Below are positions 29,368 to 42,027 of a stretch of DNA of 64,000 bases, one piece after another. Source of the DNA: Tritrichomonas musculus (Eukaryota; Parabasalia; Tritrichomonadida; Tritrichomonadidae); NCBI GenBank assembly GCA_039105265.1, contig JAPFFF010000004.1, positions 7,793,501 through 7,857,500 of the forward strand, in the 5' to 3' direction. The stretch's first letter is position 1. Each line of letters begins with the position of its first letter. Position numbers and translations under genes: made by a program. The notes beneath the pieces are model-generated. The model did no database searches and had not been told where the DNA came from. It saw nothing but the letters and a program-made list of their open reading frames with translations.

Positions 29368-32336
29368 TCATTTTCGTATTATTTTTGTTGATGGTGGAAA
29401 GGCATAATCTCCAATATTTGTTAAAGAAGAAGGAATTGTAATTTGCTTTAATTTAGAACATTTAGAGAAAGCATAAAATCCAATTGAAGTTACAGAAGAA
29501 GGAATCGTTATTTGAGCCAAAGATTTGCATTCAGAGAAAGCACGATCTCCAATTACAACCACTGAAGATGGAATATTTATTTGCACTAATGATACACACT
29601 TACTGAAAGCATTACTTTCTATTGAAGTAATTTGGGACTGAATTATTACCTCTTTTAATAATATGCATTTACTAAAGGCAAATTCTTCAATAGAAATTAC
29701 AGAAGAAGGGATTGTGATTTTGTTTAATAATGAACAACCACTGAAAGCATATTTTCCAATTGTTACAACAGATGGAGGGATAACTATATCACTCAATGAT
29801 ATGCAACGTAAGAAGGCTGAATCACCAATTGATAGAACAGAAGAAGGAATTGTAATCTGCTGTAAAGATGAGCAACGTCTGAATGCTCTAGCTCCAATCG
29901 CAGTCACAGAAGAAGGAATTATTACTTTTTTAAGTGACACATATTCATTGAAAGCATAATCAGCAATCAAAGTTTCTGAAGATGGTATCGTGATTTGTGT
30001 AATAGTATTATTTCCTTGTGGCTCTATTTTTATATTTTTTCTTTCAAAATAACCACTTCTATTATTTGAAAAAGAATTATTTCTTTGATATTCTGAAATT
30101 ATGTTTGCTCTTTCAGAAGAACTATTTATATTTTGTGTTCTGGCATTATTACTCTGATGTTCTGAATTTTTATTTGTTCTTTCAGAAGAACTATTTATAT
30201 TATGTGTGCTGGCATTATTACTTTGAGGTTCTGATTTTTTATTTGTTCTTTCAGAAGAACCACTAAAATTTTGTGAATTCAAATCATTTCTATTAAATTC
30301 AGAATTATTATTTGCTTTTTTAATATAATCATTCATAATTTGTGTAAGTGGAACACATGCCGTTGAAGTATGCTCAATAAGGCCAATGTTTCCAATGGTT
30401 GTCGTAAAAGAAGGAATCGTTATTTGCGCCGTTAAAGGGCAATCTTTGAAAGCATGTTTTCCAATTTTAACAGTGAAAGGAATTGTAATTTGTGTAAGAG
30501 ATGAGCAACCACAAAATGCAGAAATTCCAATCGAAGTAACTGAAGAAGGAATTGTTATTTGAGTAAGAGATGAACAGCCACAAAATGCAGAGTATTCAAT
30601 CGAAGTTACTGAAGAAGGAATTAAAATTTGTGTAAGTGATTTGCATTCAAAAAATGTGCAATTTTCAATAGTTTTTATAGAATCTGGAATATTTACTTGC
30701 ACAAGTGAAGTGCATCTACTGAAGGCAGAATCTTCAATTGAAGTTACAGAAGAAGGAATGTATATTTGCGTCAATGATGAGCATCTACTAAATGCTGAGG
30801 ATTTAATTGATTTCACTGAAAGTGGAATTGAAATATAAGTTAACGATGAGCAACCATAAAAAGCATAATCATTAATTAATTCAACAGAAGAAGGAATCAA
30901 TACTTGCCTAAGTGATTTGCAATCAACGAATAACTTCGTTTCTATCTTTGTTGCTGATGAAGGAATTTTTATTTCAGTCAATTTGGAGCAATCTCTAAAA
31001 AGTTCTGCTTTGTATTCAATATCTTTATATGTAATCAATAAATTTATAATGTCTTGATTATCATTCTCCGCTGCAATTCTTATTGGTGATTTATTAAATA
31101 AAAATTAATGAAATTTCATTAAATATAATAATTTATAAAATTGAATAAAAAAATTTTTTATGTTTGAATTATTGTCTGATTTACATCAAGCTGGAGAGTG
31201 TTCAATAAAATTTCAGCAATCATATAATAATCATACTTGCATGCATAACAGAAAATATTAGCGTTTTTCATTTCTTTTGGAAAGAAAGCGAAATTGTAAT
31301 AATGAAAGCAATAATAAATAATATTTTTCTTGTAGTTTTGATCAAAATCAATGTTTGCGTATTTATCATTTGCCAAATAATTTAATAAATAATTAACAAT
31401 ATGATTATGATGGCATTTAATACTTTCTTTAATGATTTTTTCATCTGATTCTTCTGGAAATCTGATTTCATTTTCTTCTAAAAATAAAATTATTTTTTCG
31501 TCATTGCTATGAATTGCATAAAGCCACAAAGAACTCGTTAATTCAACTTCGTTTATATACAAATATTTGAATATCTCTATCGAGCCATAGAATGCAGCAT
31601 ACTCTATCAATGTTGTTCTCTTGTTTTTCAATAAAAATGGATTCGTTTCAAAAATTGATTGTTTGATGACTTTATTCAATGAAAACTTTTCATATCTGAT
31701 TCGATATGAAATAAAATCATCAACTGAATCTTTTCGAATAATTTCAGCAATCATATCATCATTTTCACCAACTTTTCGTTTTATTTTAAAATATTCGAGT
31801 TCTCGTTGAGTCATTTCTTTAGTTAATTCTTCTGATTTCATTGAATTTTGTGATATTCTTGATTCTTTTTGATAATATTTCGATTTGATTTCATCATCAA
31901 TTAGCGGTTTAATTTCAGGTAAAAAAAATTCTGGATATTTCTTATTTTTCAATTTAATTGTCATCATTTCTAAGATAATGCTTTTGTCAATTGTAATGAT
32001 TTTTTCTTCGATAAGAAAAAGGAGAATTCTTTTGTTATTCTTGAAATATTTAAAAATTTCAAAATTTGAAAAGAATTTTAAAATGTATTTTTTGAAGTAA
32101 AGAAAAATCTGTTCGATCTTTTCGAGAAAATTCTTTGAACGATGATGATTATTTGATATATGACTTAATAAGTATAGTATTACTTTCATATCTTGTCGAT
32201 TATTAAAACAATTTGGATCTGTAAATAAAATAATTAGATTTTGGTAATTTTCTTCATCATCCTGTTCTTTCTCTATGTATTCTAAGATAGACTCTTGAAT
32301 TTTTTTCATTTTTTCAATATGTTCAGTGAGATTCAT
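29368..32336 (-). pseudogene. DUF3447/ankyrin-BspA fusion gene split in two frames
   Basis: The 5' part (ATG 32336 to 31158, 392 codons) is a DUF3447-type region: SNNHHRSKNF, KNNKRILLFLIEE, KRKVGENDD, LIEYAAFYGSIEIFKYL. The 3' part (about 31100 to 29368) resumes with an ankyrin piece, SPIRIAAENDNQDIINLLITY. It then gives about fifteen BspA repeats (IPSSVTSIGxxAFxxCSSL) interrupted by a Ser/Asn-rich linker of about 110 residues. Between the parts lies some 60 bp of pure A/T with the palindrome TTAATGAAATTTCATTAA at 31105-31122, and the frame differs on the two sides. No trichomonad splice signals are seen, so it is probably a disrupted gene rather than an intron. Each half could still be translated alone. 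Confidence 0.8.
30010..30300 (-). repeat. in-frame repeats in a Ser/Asn/Glu linker
   Basis: About four copies of a 22-23-codon unit of the type SSSERTNKNSEHQSNN are inserted between BspA repeats of the gene above. Copies differ at scattered positions. The plus-strand Phe/Tyr-rich frame here is a shadow. Confidence 0.8.
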
Positions 32337-33209
32337 TTGCTTTTAATTATTTATTATAAACGGATTTATCCCTTTGATGATAGGAAAGATATATATAATT
32401 ATTACTAATATATTTATTTTATATCTTAAAATTCCTATTATTTTATATGAAATATTTATCAATTTTTAATAAAATTATCAGGATAAAGGTAAATTATAAA
32501 AAAAAAATTCTGAGTTTATTTGGTTGCATTTTAATGAAAATCTAAATGTAATTTCAACTGAGTTCAAAAAACTTTACCCCCATTTCACATTTTAAATCAT
32601 TTTATCTTTTTTATCAAACATTATAATTGCATCATTCTTCATTAATAATATATTAAATAATGATCATAATATTAATTATATTTTAAAAAATGAATTAATA
32701 TTTAAAATATAAAGATATGATTATTTTAAATTGAGAAGGAGGTAATGTCTTTTAAACAAGGTTTACATAAGATAAATATATCATATAGACCTATTGTGGT
32801 AAAATGATCACAGTGGGCTTTTGAAAATCTTCTTTGACATGGAAATAAAGAAAAAAATATTTAAATAAAAATATTATAATAACTTTTCAGAAGAAGTTTT
32901 TCTTTAGCATGCCATTGTAAATCAAAAACGCATTTATGGCACGATTTTTTATAATGTAAATTAATTTATAAAATTTTAAATTAGCTTTCATTTATATGGC
33001 CTTATTTATAACTAATCAATATATTTATTAATCAATCATGTTATGTATCGCATTAATGAGGTTTTAATTCCAGTTTATTGTTGGAATAAAATTTATGTCA
33101 TGAAATTTTATCAATTTTGTCGGCTAATTAATTTGTAGAGATTATATGGCATTTTTTTTATCCAAAATTTTAAATTTTTTGCACATCATTTTTAGATTGC
33201 TCTGCTTGA
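32337..33209. other. AT-rich spacer between divergent genes
   Basis: Nothing is supported. It is the common 5' region of the split DUF3447-BspA gene and the interrupted BTB gene; no clear initiator was found directly before either ATG. Confidence 0.4.
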
Positions 33210-36200
33210 ATGAAATCAATTTTGATTTTCAAATCTAAAAAATATGAGATTCCGGCAAAATTTGATGGATTAGAAACAATTGCAGATGATGTATTTAATA
33301 TACTATACAGTAGTGTTTTTAATATGGTAACGGTATTTAAAGTGGTAACGCTTTTTTTTTAGAAAAAAAAATTTAAAAATACAAAATTTAATTTTTTCAA
33401 CATAAAACAGAGTTTATTTAAATTAAATTATATAATAATATTTACCATTATTTATATGATATTAATCACAAGGTTGTGTATCTATCTGTCTCAAATCACC
33501 AAAGTTTTTCGTCAACCAATTTAAAAAGTTGAAAATTTATTACTTCATTACCTTTTTAAAATTTTTGATATATTCTTATATAATTAGTTTAGCATCTATT
33601 CATCATTCATAATTTATTCATCATTTAATTATAAATGATAAATACTTTCTTTTGAAGAATAAAAATTATTTAAAAAATGTAACCATTTTCATAAGTGTTT
33701 ATACAAAATAAAAAATTCTTATGAGTGCTTTTGATTATTTCCTTAAATCCTTTTTATATTTGATTGTATATTAGAAGAATTTTATTATTTTACTATACTA
33801 TTTACTTTTAACTCAAGCATAATGCTTTTTATAGGTCAAATGAATATGCTTTGAATGGCTCAAATTAAATTGAATTATAACCTAAATTAGAAGATTGATC
33901 AATTTATCTTTATTATATAAATATATGGTTTATTGCGCTGTATTATTAAAATAATAACATAAAAGTAATAATCTATACTAGAAGTTTCCTATTCTTATAA
34001 TGATCTCAAAAACTGAAAAATACATAGTTGTAAGCAAAAAAATTTCATAATTTTTCTCTTTCTCACCAAAAAGAATCAAAAGGATGTAATATCGAATTTT
34101 AGTTCGATATTATATCAATTCAATGATTTTGATAATAAAAAACGATGAATTATCTAATGATTATAATATGATTATTTTTTCTTTAAAAATCGAATTTGAA
34201 AAAGTATCAATGAAATTTATTAATGAAATAAATATGTATATAAAATGCTGAAACATAAGAGATAAAAATTGTCTAAAAAAAACAAAATTTGAATATTTGT
34301 TTTGCTGTTCGTTTATATTTTTTGGACGTTTATCAATTAATGAAGATAAACCATTATCTTGTGCAAAACATATTATCTTATTGCATTATATCAATATATA
34401 AATATGTTTTAATAGTTTTTAACTAATTTTTAATTTGTAATTCCAGTAATCTGTTATGTTGTCGGGATAAAGATAGCACAAAATTGAAAGATGATGAAAA
34501 AGTTCTCTCAATAAGTCTCAGAATGAAAATCAACTCTGACTTCTAATAAGTTAAATACATCTTTAAATGCAAATATGTTTTTATAAATATTATTTATAAA
34601 TAACAGCATTTTATAGATAAATGAATCAATTCTTTATCATGAAAAGTAAACGGTCACCAAAAAATCAAAGATATACTCGTTTTTATAGTCAATAATTTTA
34701 TTTTTACAAATTTAACTAATAATTATTAATATTCTCATAATATGTAATATGTTTATATTCTTAAATAAAATATTACTTTGATGTACATGTTTATCATCAT
34801 GCTTTAATTTTTTTCATTGATTGACGAAAAACTTTGGTGATTTGAGACAGATAGATACACAACCTTGTGATTAATATCATATAAATAATGGTAAATATTA
34901 TTATATAATTTAATTTAAATAAACTCTGTTTTATGTTGAAAAAAATTAAATTTTGTATTTTTAAATTTTTTTTTCTAAAAAAAAGCGTTACCACTTTAAA
35001 TACCGTTACCATATTAAAAACACTACTGTATTATAATCATCAATACGAAGTCCAATCAAATGTTTCAGAAGAAGTTTTTCTTTCTTTTAAAGATTTTTTA
35101 AAAATTAACAAACAACCAGATATCAAAGATGATAATATTATTGAATATGATATTTTGTATAGGGAATTTAAATATGGGAAACTTAATGAAATCCTTTCAG
35201 AAAAAAGAAAAACTTTAAAAGATTATTCACAATATATAAATGATATATCTGATAATAGAATTAAAGATAAATCGAGTTCTGAAGCTATTATAGCAAATAA
35301 TCTTGATGATTGTTTAGATAAGAATGGAAATTCTTTGTTTTTATTGCCAATCAATAACCTGTATAATATATTCAAGCTCGCAGATTATAAATTCAACAAA
35401 CATGACAAAGCTTACGAGTTAATAATAAAACAATATGAGAATAATGATCAAAATGTGTTAATACTTATTCCATTAATAGATGGTTCCAAACTCAATTCGA
35501 AAAACTTAGAAAATGCATTACAAAATTCAGAACAAAGATTTGGTTTGATTCCTCATATGGAATCACAATATATAAATCAAATTCGGAAAGATTTAGATGA
35601 ATTAAAAGATAAACAAAATAGTGATGAAGCAAGTATTAGAAAAATAATTTCAGATATTGAGCTTTATGAGAATAAAAGTACGAAAATACAGAACCAATTA
35701 GATGAATTGATCCAAAACCAAGAAAAATTATATTTGAAGATGTATGATGAATTCAAAGATAAACTGATATTGGTTGACAAAATGATAAAAAGGAATGCAG
35801 ATAAACAAAAGCAAAGCGTTGAGAAATTGAAAAATTCATTTAATAAGGAAAATAATCATTTGAAAAATAAGTCAACACAAATTTGTGATGAAATTAAAGC
35901 GCTTCAACAGCAAATCGACCAAAATAAAAATGAACAAAATCAAAAAAATTCGAGCATTAATGATATTTTAACAAATCTGAAAAAAGCAAATGAAAGTAAA
36001 TTTGAGTTAATTTCTCAATATCAAAAGAATAATTTTGAGAATCTAACAACTCAAATCAAAAACATTAATATAGAAATCGAAGCAAATGATAAAAAACAGA
36101 ATGAAAAAAACTCAAAATTACAAAATGATATAAACATGACAAATGATCAAATAAAATCATTATCATTAAAAAATATAGATTTACAAAATGAAAATGGGGC

Positions 36201-37711
36201 ACTTAAACAGCAAATTGAACAAAACAACAATGAACAAAATCAAAACATTTCGAATCTTAAAGAAATTATAACAAATCTGAAAAAGTCTAATGAAAAACAA
36301 TTGGAGTCAATTTCTAAACATCAACAAGAAGAATTTAATAATATTACGACTAAAATCAAGAACATTAATAAAAAAAATAAATTAAATGATAGCAAACAGA
36401 ATACAAAATACTCAAATTTGGAAAGAAACTTTAATTCAGAGACAAATCAGATTAAAAAGATGATAGATGATAATGTAAAACAAATAGACCAATATAAAAG
36501 TGAGCAAACTCAAAAAAGCTATAATATCGAAATAACAATGAATAAAATCATAGAATCAAATGAAAAATTGGCAGATGAAATTTCGAACCATGAAAAGTTA
36601 ATAAAAGATCATTTTAATGATTTTAAAAAAATAGAAACAGATATAAAAGGTAATAATACAAATTGCCTAAAACTTGAGAAAAGAATAGCTGATGTGAAAG
36701 ATGAACAAAATAAAAATAGAAAATATTTTGAATGCTCTAGTCATTTACTTTTTTCCTTAATGTGCAATTATAAAAGTAAAGATTCATATCATATCCAAAT
36801 GACAAGAACAGGTCCTGGAATTCTTTCCTATTTGGCTTCAAAATCTAAAAACATTTTTGATCATTATTTTATTGTTTCGTTATCAAATCGTGATCCATAT
36901 AATATACTTCTCCCAAAATGGAACGGAGCCTATTATTCACAAAAAAGTGGTGATTTTTCACTTGAATTTATTTTTAAAGATCCAATAAATTTAATTGGAT
37001 TTGAAATAGAAGGTATAAATGATTTTATATTAAAAAATTATGAGATAATCATTAATGATGAAGAAAGTGTTCTATATAGAACTTTAAAAAATTTTAAATG
37101 ACTTTAAAATGAGAGATAAACCCCATATATCAAGACATTATTTTGCCACTATTAAATGTACCAAATTTAAACTTGCGCAAAAAGGTCCAAATTGGGATCG
37201 TATTCAAAGCAATTTTATAGCATTGAGAAGAATTGAGTTTTTCACAGATAAACATCCAGATGGATTAATTGCTTACTGGAACCAAAATTTTGATATAATC
37301 AAAACAAAGAAATCAGCCAAAGAAATAGATCCACACTTTTTCCCAATCTTGGTCAAATCAAATCATCATCGCCCAGATTTAATTTACAATATAAATAACA
37401 ATTGTTGTATATGTACAGGTAATTCTGACAATGAATATTGTGAGGTTGATTTCATTGATGGTGCTTTATTTATGGAAGGATATAGACTGAAGAGAAAAGC
37501 TTCTATTAAAATGAAAGGATGGAAAATCGTTGGTACAACATTGCTAAATGAAGAAATTGTATTATCTGATATCAAAGATAATGATCAAGAGTCAGATTTA
37601 TTATACACCTCTGAAAAAGATGGAATTAATTCTAGCTTTATAATCAAAAAAATTAAGATTTTTCGAACTCTTAATAATTCTGATGTTTTTGGTAAATATA
37701 TCCCATTATAA
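33210..37711 (+). pseudogene. BTB-coiled coil-F5/8C gene interrupted by a DNA transposon
   Basis: The host frame starts at ATG 33210 (MKSILIFKSKKYEIPAKFDG), is cut after ...DDVFNIL at 33307, and resumes at 35031 with YNHQYEVQSNVSEEVF. Across the element the frame is kept exactly once one TA copy is counted. The N-terminal part resembles a BTB/BACK region. A very long coiled coil (about 200-590 of the host protein) has repeated DKKQNEKNS/EQNQKNS blocks. The C-terminal part is F5/8C-like (ISRHYFATIKCTKFKLAQKG, LRRIEFF). A one-base shift in an A/T run near 37085 separates the frame ending at 37101 from the last 200 codons (37109-37711). The gene's last seven codons lie inside unit 1 of the array. 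Probably inactive as a full-length gene. Confidence 0.85.
33308..35028. mobile_element. non-autonomous TA-flanked DNA transposon (Tc1/mariner-like ends)
   Basis: The element is 1721 bp. Its ends are inverted repeats of about 213 bp (33308-33520 and 34816-35028) that begin CAGTAGTGTTTTTAATATGG and differ only by one T in a run and about one base near the inner edge. TA dinucleotides flank it at 33306-33307 and 35029-35030. TA duplication and a CAGT-type end fit the Tc1/mariner/pogo group. The interior (33521-34815) is A/T-rich and shows no transposase frame, so it would need help in trans. The near-identity of the ends indicates a young insertion. Short frames at 34797-35012 and the first 32 codons of the frame at 34933 are inverted-repeat sequence. 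Confidence 0.8.
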
Positions 37712-37953
37712 TTGCAATTTTTAAAAAAGCTCCTGAAATCAATTATTAAAAAGCTCATATCAAAATGACTTTTATTCCAGAGTAAATCTTCACTTGTTGT
37801 TACAGATCCCTTTCATCAATTGCAAATTGACCTAAAAAATAACTATTCAATTTCAATAGCTTATTTTTTTAATTTAGATGTTTTATAATTTTTGAATACC
37901 ACATAGAGTTTTGCAGATAATATTTTAATGTTTTATTTAAAGAAAAAAAATTT

Positions 37954-38487
37954 TTATGATGGATATATGGTGAAAGTCATGCCAATAAATGGACTTCTTT
38001 CAATGATATAGCATGCTGCTGAATGATTTCCAAGTCTATGTGATTCTTTATAACATGATTGTTCTTCGTATTTGTCCATTTTAACGCCAAGACCATTGTC
38101 ATACATTTTACCAATGTCAATTAAAGCAGAAGGATCACCTAGTTTTACAGCTTTTTCATAATATTTCTTTGCTTTAGAGTAATTGATTTTTACACCATTT
38201 CCGTTTAAATATATATTTCCAATGCTTACTAGTGCATTTATATTTCCAAGTTGGAAAGATTTTTCATATAATTCTTTAGCCTTTGAAAAACTTTTTTCAA
38301 CGCCATAGCCATTTAAATATAAATCGCCAAGACAAACTAATGCATCCAAATTGCCAGGATTAAATGATTTCTCATAATATTCTTTTGCTTTTAAATAATC
38401 TTTTTCAACACCACAGCCATTACAATATAAATGACCAATATTATTCAATGCACTTACAAGTTCAATATTAAAAAAATATATGATCAT
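37954..38487 (-). pseudogene. Sel1-repeat protein fragment, unit 1
   Basis: The 177-codon frame has four Sel1-like repeats (about residues 14-150) of the form ALxxIGxxYxNGxGVxKxYxKAKxYYEKS, and a short C-terminal tail ending in FTIYPS. Sel1 repeats are TPR-like helical pairs that bind proteins. In trichomonads they often follow a kinase domain, as in the gene at 9115. Here no kinase or other domain precedes them; the frame opens with a hydrophobic stretch (IIYFFNIELVS) in A/T-rich DNA, so the 5' part is probably missing. It is kept open in all three units. Unit 1 has Glu where the others have Asp in the second KAKxLYEKS block. Confidence 0.7.
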
Positions 38488-40243
38488 TTTAAAAAAAAAT
38501 TTGGATATCTGAATTGTTAATCGTTTAGGCCAATTTTGATTGGGTTAACTGTTTTAATTTTAAATCACATTCATTTTGATGAATTAAGAAAAATTTATAT
38601 CTTTAAATTATCATTTTTGTTTAATATTGCATAATAACCAGCCATTTCGGCCAATATGAAATTCTATGATATAGAACCAACAACAATTTTCATAAAATTT
38701 AAACGGCCTTAAAAAAAAAATAAATTTCTATTCTTATCATAAATGTTAATAATAATGGCTATAGTTTTATTTTTATTTATTATGTGGTAGCATATATAGA
38801 ATCGATATATCCAATTTAATTTTGAAATAATGCACAGTGCTACTAATAAAATGCATTATATTTTCTCTTCTTCTTCATTCGAAAAATTCTCTGATTTTAG
38901 TCTAATATAAAAATGTCATAGTTATTTATAAAAAGTATTAAACGCTTAGCATTTTGGTATATTTTACTTTTGGATAACTTTAATATATGATGAGAAAAAA
39001 ATTGATTTTTGAAAAAAAAATTTTGAAAATTTTTTAAAAAAGTGCTTCAACTTTTTATACTGCTTCAATACTTTATACATAACCGTATATCTTCATATTT
39101 GATATATATATATATATGTATAAATATATAAATAATTGGTATGATTTTGTTTAGCTTCATTATTTATATTAAATTAAATTAATTTTAACAAAAAAAAAAA
39201 AAAAATATTGAATATTCTTATCGAGAAAAATCTACAGCAAGAATCTGGTTTAATTTTTAAACAAATATTGGATGGCTTGAAATATATTATGAAAACTTCA
39301 AAAATCTAAACTTTAACAATGCATTTTGGAGAAACAAAAAAAAATAAGCTATTGAAATTGAATGGGATTTTGTAAAATTATCAATTATTCATTAAATTCA
39401 ACAAATTTCTCAATATTATAGAATTTATTATTTAATACAATAAGTGGAAAATGATTTTAAACAAATATTAATGAATATATTTCGATAAAATATCAAATAT
39501 TATTCATTGAATTAAATTCTGATTTATTAAATATTTGATCAAAAAAATGAAAACCATTTTTCTCAAAAATTTCTTAATAAAACTAATGCAGTATCAAACA
39601 AGGCAGCTCATTTATATATTTAAAACACGAAATATAATTCTTTTTTGGAGAAAAAGCGTTTTTTCCAAAAAAGACGTTAACTTTTCTACTTTTTTTTTAT
39701 ATAATAAAATCCCCATACTTTTTATTTCACATATTAAAATTGTTTTATATCTTAGAAAATTATTTATGACACCTAAGTTATTATTTATGATTTAATTTTG
39801 ACATTATTTGATAAATATGATCTCAAAGAATAAAGAAGATTTATAATGTTTCAAATTTGACTCATTTTTTTTTTATTTTGATATTTTTCATCAGAATTGT
39901 TTTACTCGGACTTAAGTAATTCATTTAATTAACTCTTTTTAATGAATTATGATGGATAAATAATTTGAAAGATACAATAAATAATACTTCACAATTATTG
40001 ATAATAATTATTCAAATAAATTCAATAATGTTTTAAAAATTGATTTATACCAATTTTATTTTTTCAATAATGATCCGCAAATTTTATATTTGATGAGTTA
40101 ATTATTTTTTTATTTTCATATCTCTCGTAAAACTTTGTTGGTGAGGTGTCAAAATAACCAAAACTATTCTTTGTTCGGAATAGAAATATCTTCAATTTTT
40201 GAATTGGTCGATTAATTTTTTGAATAACATCAAAATTTATATA
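38488..40243. other. AT-rich spacer of unit 1, left of the unit-1-only block
   Basis: No gene is supported. Features include a (TA)n stretch near 39100-39120 and A runs. The 82-86-codon frame at 39535-39795 is A/T-driven and not called. On the minus strand around 40085-40240 a short protein-like stretch (FGYFDTSPTKFYERYENK) may be a gene-end relic; it is present in all units. Confidence 0.35.
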
Positions 40244-41081
40244 ACGTCAATAAAAAAACTAGGAAGTGGATTCAATAAGATGGAAGTGGATTCTGAGAAG
40301 CTTTCAAAAAAAAATAAAATTATATCAAAATGAAATAAAATCTTTTGAAATATCTCAAAGTATTGAAATTACTTCCTAGTTATTTCAATGCATTTTTTTG
40401 AATGAACTCATAGAAATTTTCTATGTGTTGTTTGAAATTTTAGATGGTTGGCCGTGTAACTTTATTTTTTTTCGTTTGATCATCCAACAAATTGCCAGAC
40501 TTCTTTTTTTGTGACTGGAATTTCCCCTTATAATCTCCAAAAAGTTTTGTCAGACCAACAAATGAACATGATATTTGGCAGCAAGATAGAGGAATTTCAA
40601 TAAACCCTCAGATAATAACTTCCAATGATTTTTACCTAGTACCTATTGAAGATATTAATTATATTCCTCAATATAAGTGTAAAACAATAGAAGAGTATTT
40701 GACTAATGAACGCGGTGTTGTTTTTCAAGAATTTCCACCAATTTATACAGAACTACTTCCTGGCATTATAATTAGAGAGTAAAACATCTTTCCTATTATT
40801 TATTATTATATATCTGCTTTTATATATATATATATATTGTTTTCATGATTATAATCCTTATTAATGTTTAATTTCAATCAAATATCATTGAAATTAAAAA
40901 ATGATTTTTTTTATTTAAAATAATAATAATTATATTCTACAATATAAATATATTCAAATCAATGAAATATATCTTTTTTTTAATAAGATAAAATAGTTTT
41001 TGTAAAAAATATTTGAATAATTTATTCTCTCAATTTCACTACCTAGATAATTGAGAGACTCACTTGTTTTTATACATACGT
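40244..41081. other. segment present only in unit 1, with a coding relic
   Basis: About 838 bp next to the TIR element are absent from units 2 and 3. A plus-strand open frame at 40534-40782 (82 codons, no ATG) has normal amino-acid use, for example EDINYIPQYKCKTIEEYL and FQEFPPIYTELLPG. A second protein-like frame overlaps its start. It looks like the 3' end of a decayed gene of unknown family. Confidence 0.45.
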
Positions 41082-41090
41082 TATGAAAAA

Positions 41091-42027
41091 TAGGGATTTT
41101 CAACGCTCAATTATTCATTCAATTTTTTTTCAATGAAAATAAATTTTTTTCTGATTACCAGAATTAATTATCTATGAATATTTCTAAAAGAGATTAAAAT
41201 AAATCTTTTATTTTCAGTTTTATAAATATAATTAATATATTAATTTTTTGTTTTATTCATTTTTCATCAATTCATAATGATCTTGATATGATATATAGTT
41301 TTTTTTGGAGAATAATTCAAAAATTGAGTATTGTTTGAATTAAAAATTTAGAAAACGTTCTGATAAATTTCATTTTTTATTTCAAACATAACCAAAACTA
41401 TAATCAAATTCAAGCTATTAAAGTTATCTCCCGTTTTCAAAATGACTATTTTTCGCTTCAATCAAAAAAAAATCTTTAATTTGAATTAAAGATATTTACA
41501 TATATGTTTCAAAGAAGGCGATTTAAATTATCAGTCGTATTGTACCTTTTATCAAATAAGAGCGAAATCATCTAATCGACTTTATTTATGCTCCTTTTTA
41601 AAAAATTCGAGATAGTAATAAATTGAATGGATTCTCAATATTTGAATTAAATACAATAGAAAATCAATTTGTTCATGAAAATATTTTACCATAAAGGTCA
41701 ATTATTCCAATATTTTCGAAAAATAAATTTTAGTAAAAAGCAACATGCTTTTTAAGACCAATATATAATATCCCAATGTTATCGATTTTTATCTTTTATC
41801 TTTCAAGATAAAAGCAATATAAATGATTTTTGACAAACAAATAAATAAAAAAATTGAATAAAAACTAAATCTAAATTTTCAATTAAATTATGATTTCATT
41901 TTTCATCATTAAAGATTCTTCTGAATTTTTCTGAGAATAATTTAATGGTCGCATATGTTTTCCCTGTAATCAAATAATTGTGATATGCTTTCAAAAAATT
42001 CTGAGAGTTTAGCGTTGAAAATCCCTA
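41091..42027. mobile_element. 937-bp TIR element with 9-bp target duplication (MULE-like)
   Basis: Perfect 17-bp terminal inverted repeats TAGGGATTTTCAACGCT lie at 41091-41107 and (inverted) 42011-42027. The direct repeat TATGAAAAA flanks them at 41082-41090 and 42028-42036. A 9-bp duplication is typical of Mutator-like elements, which are known in trichomonads; hAT elements use 8 bp. The interior has no coding frame, so it is non-autonomous. Units 2 and 3 hold a single TATGAAAAA followed by the same right flank, as expected of an empty or emptied site. Confidence 0.8.

Noticed and set aside
34797-35012. 71-codon minus-strand frame
   Set aside because: Lies entirely within the right inverted repeat of the DNA transposon; no transposase features.
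39535-39795. 82-86-codon Phe/Ile/Lys-rich frames, repeated at 49621-49869 and 57911-58159
   Set aside because: Kept in all units only because the units are nearly identical; composition is that of A/T-rich non-coding DNA.
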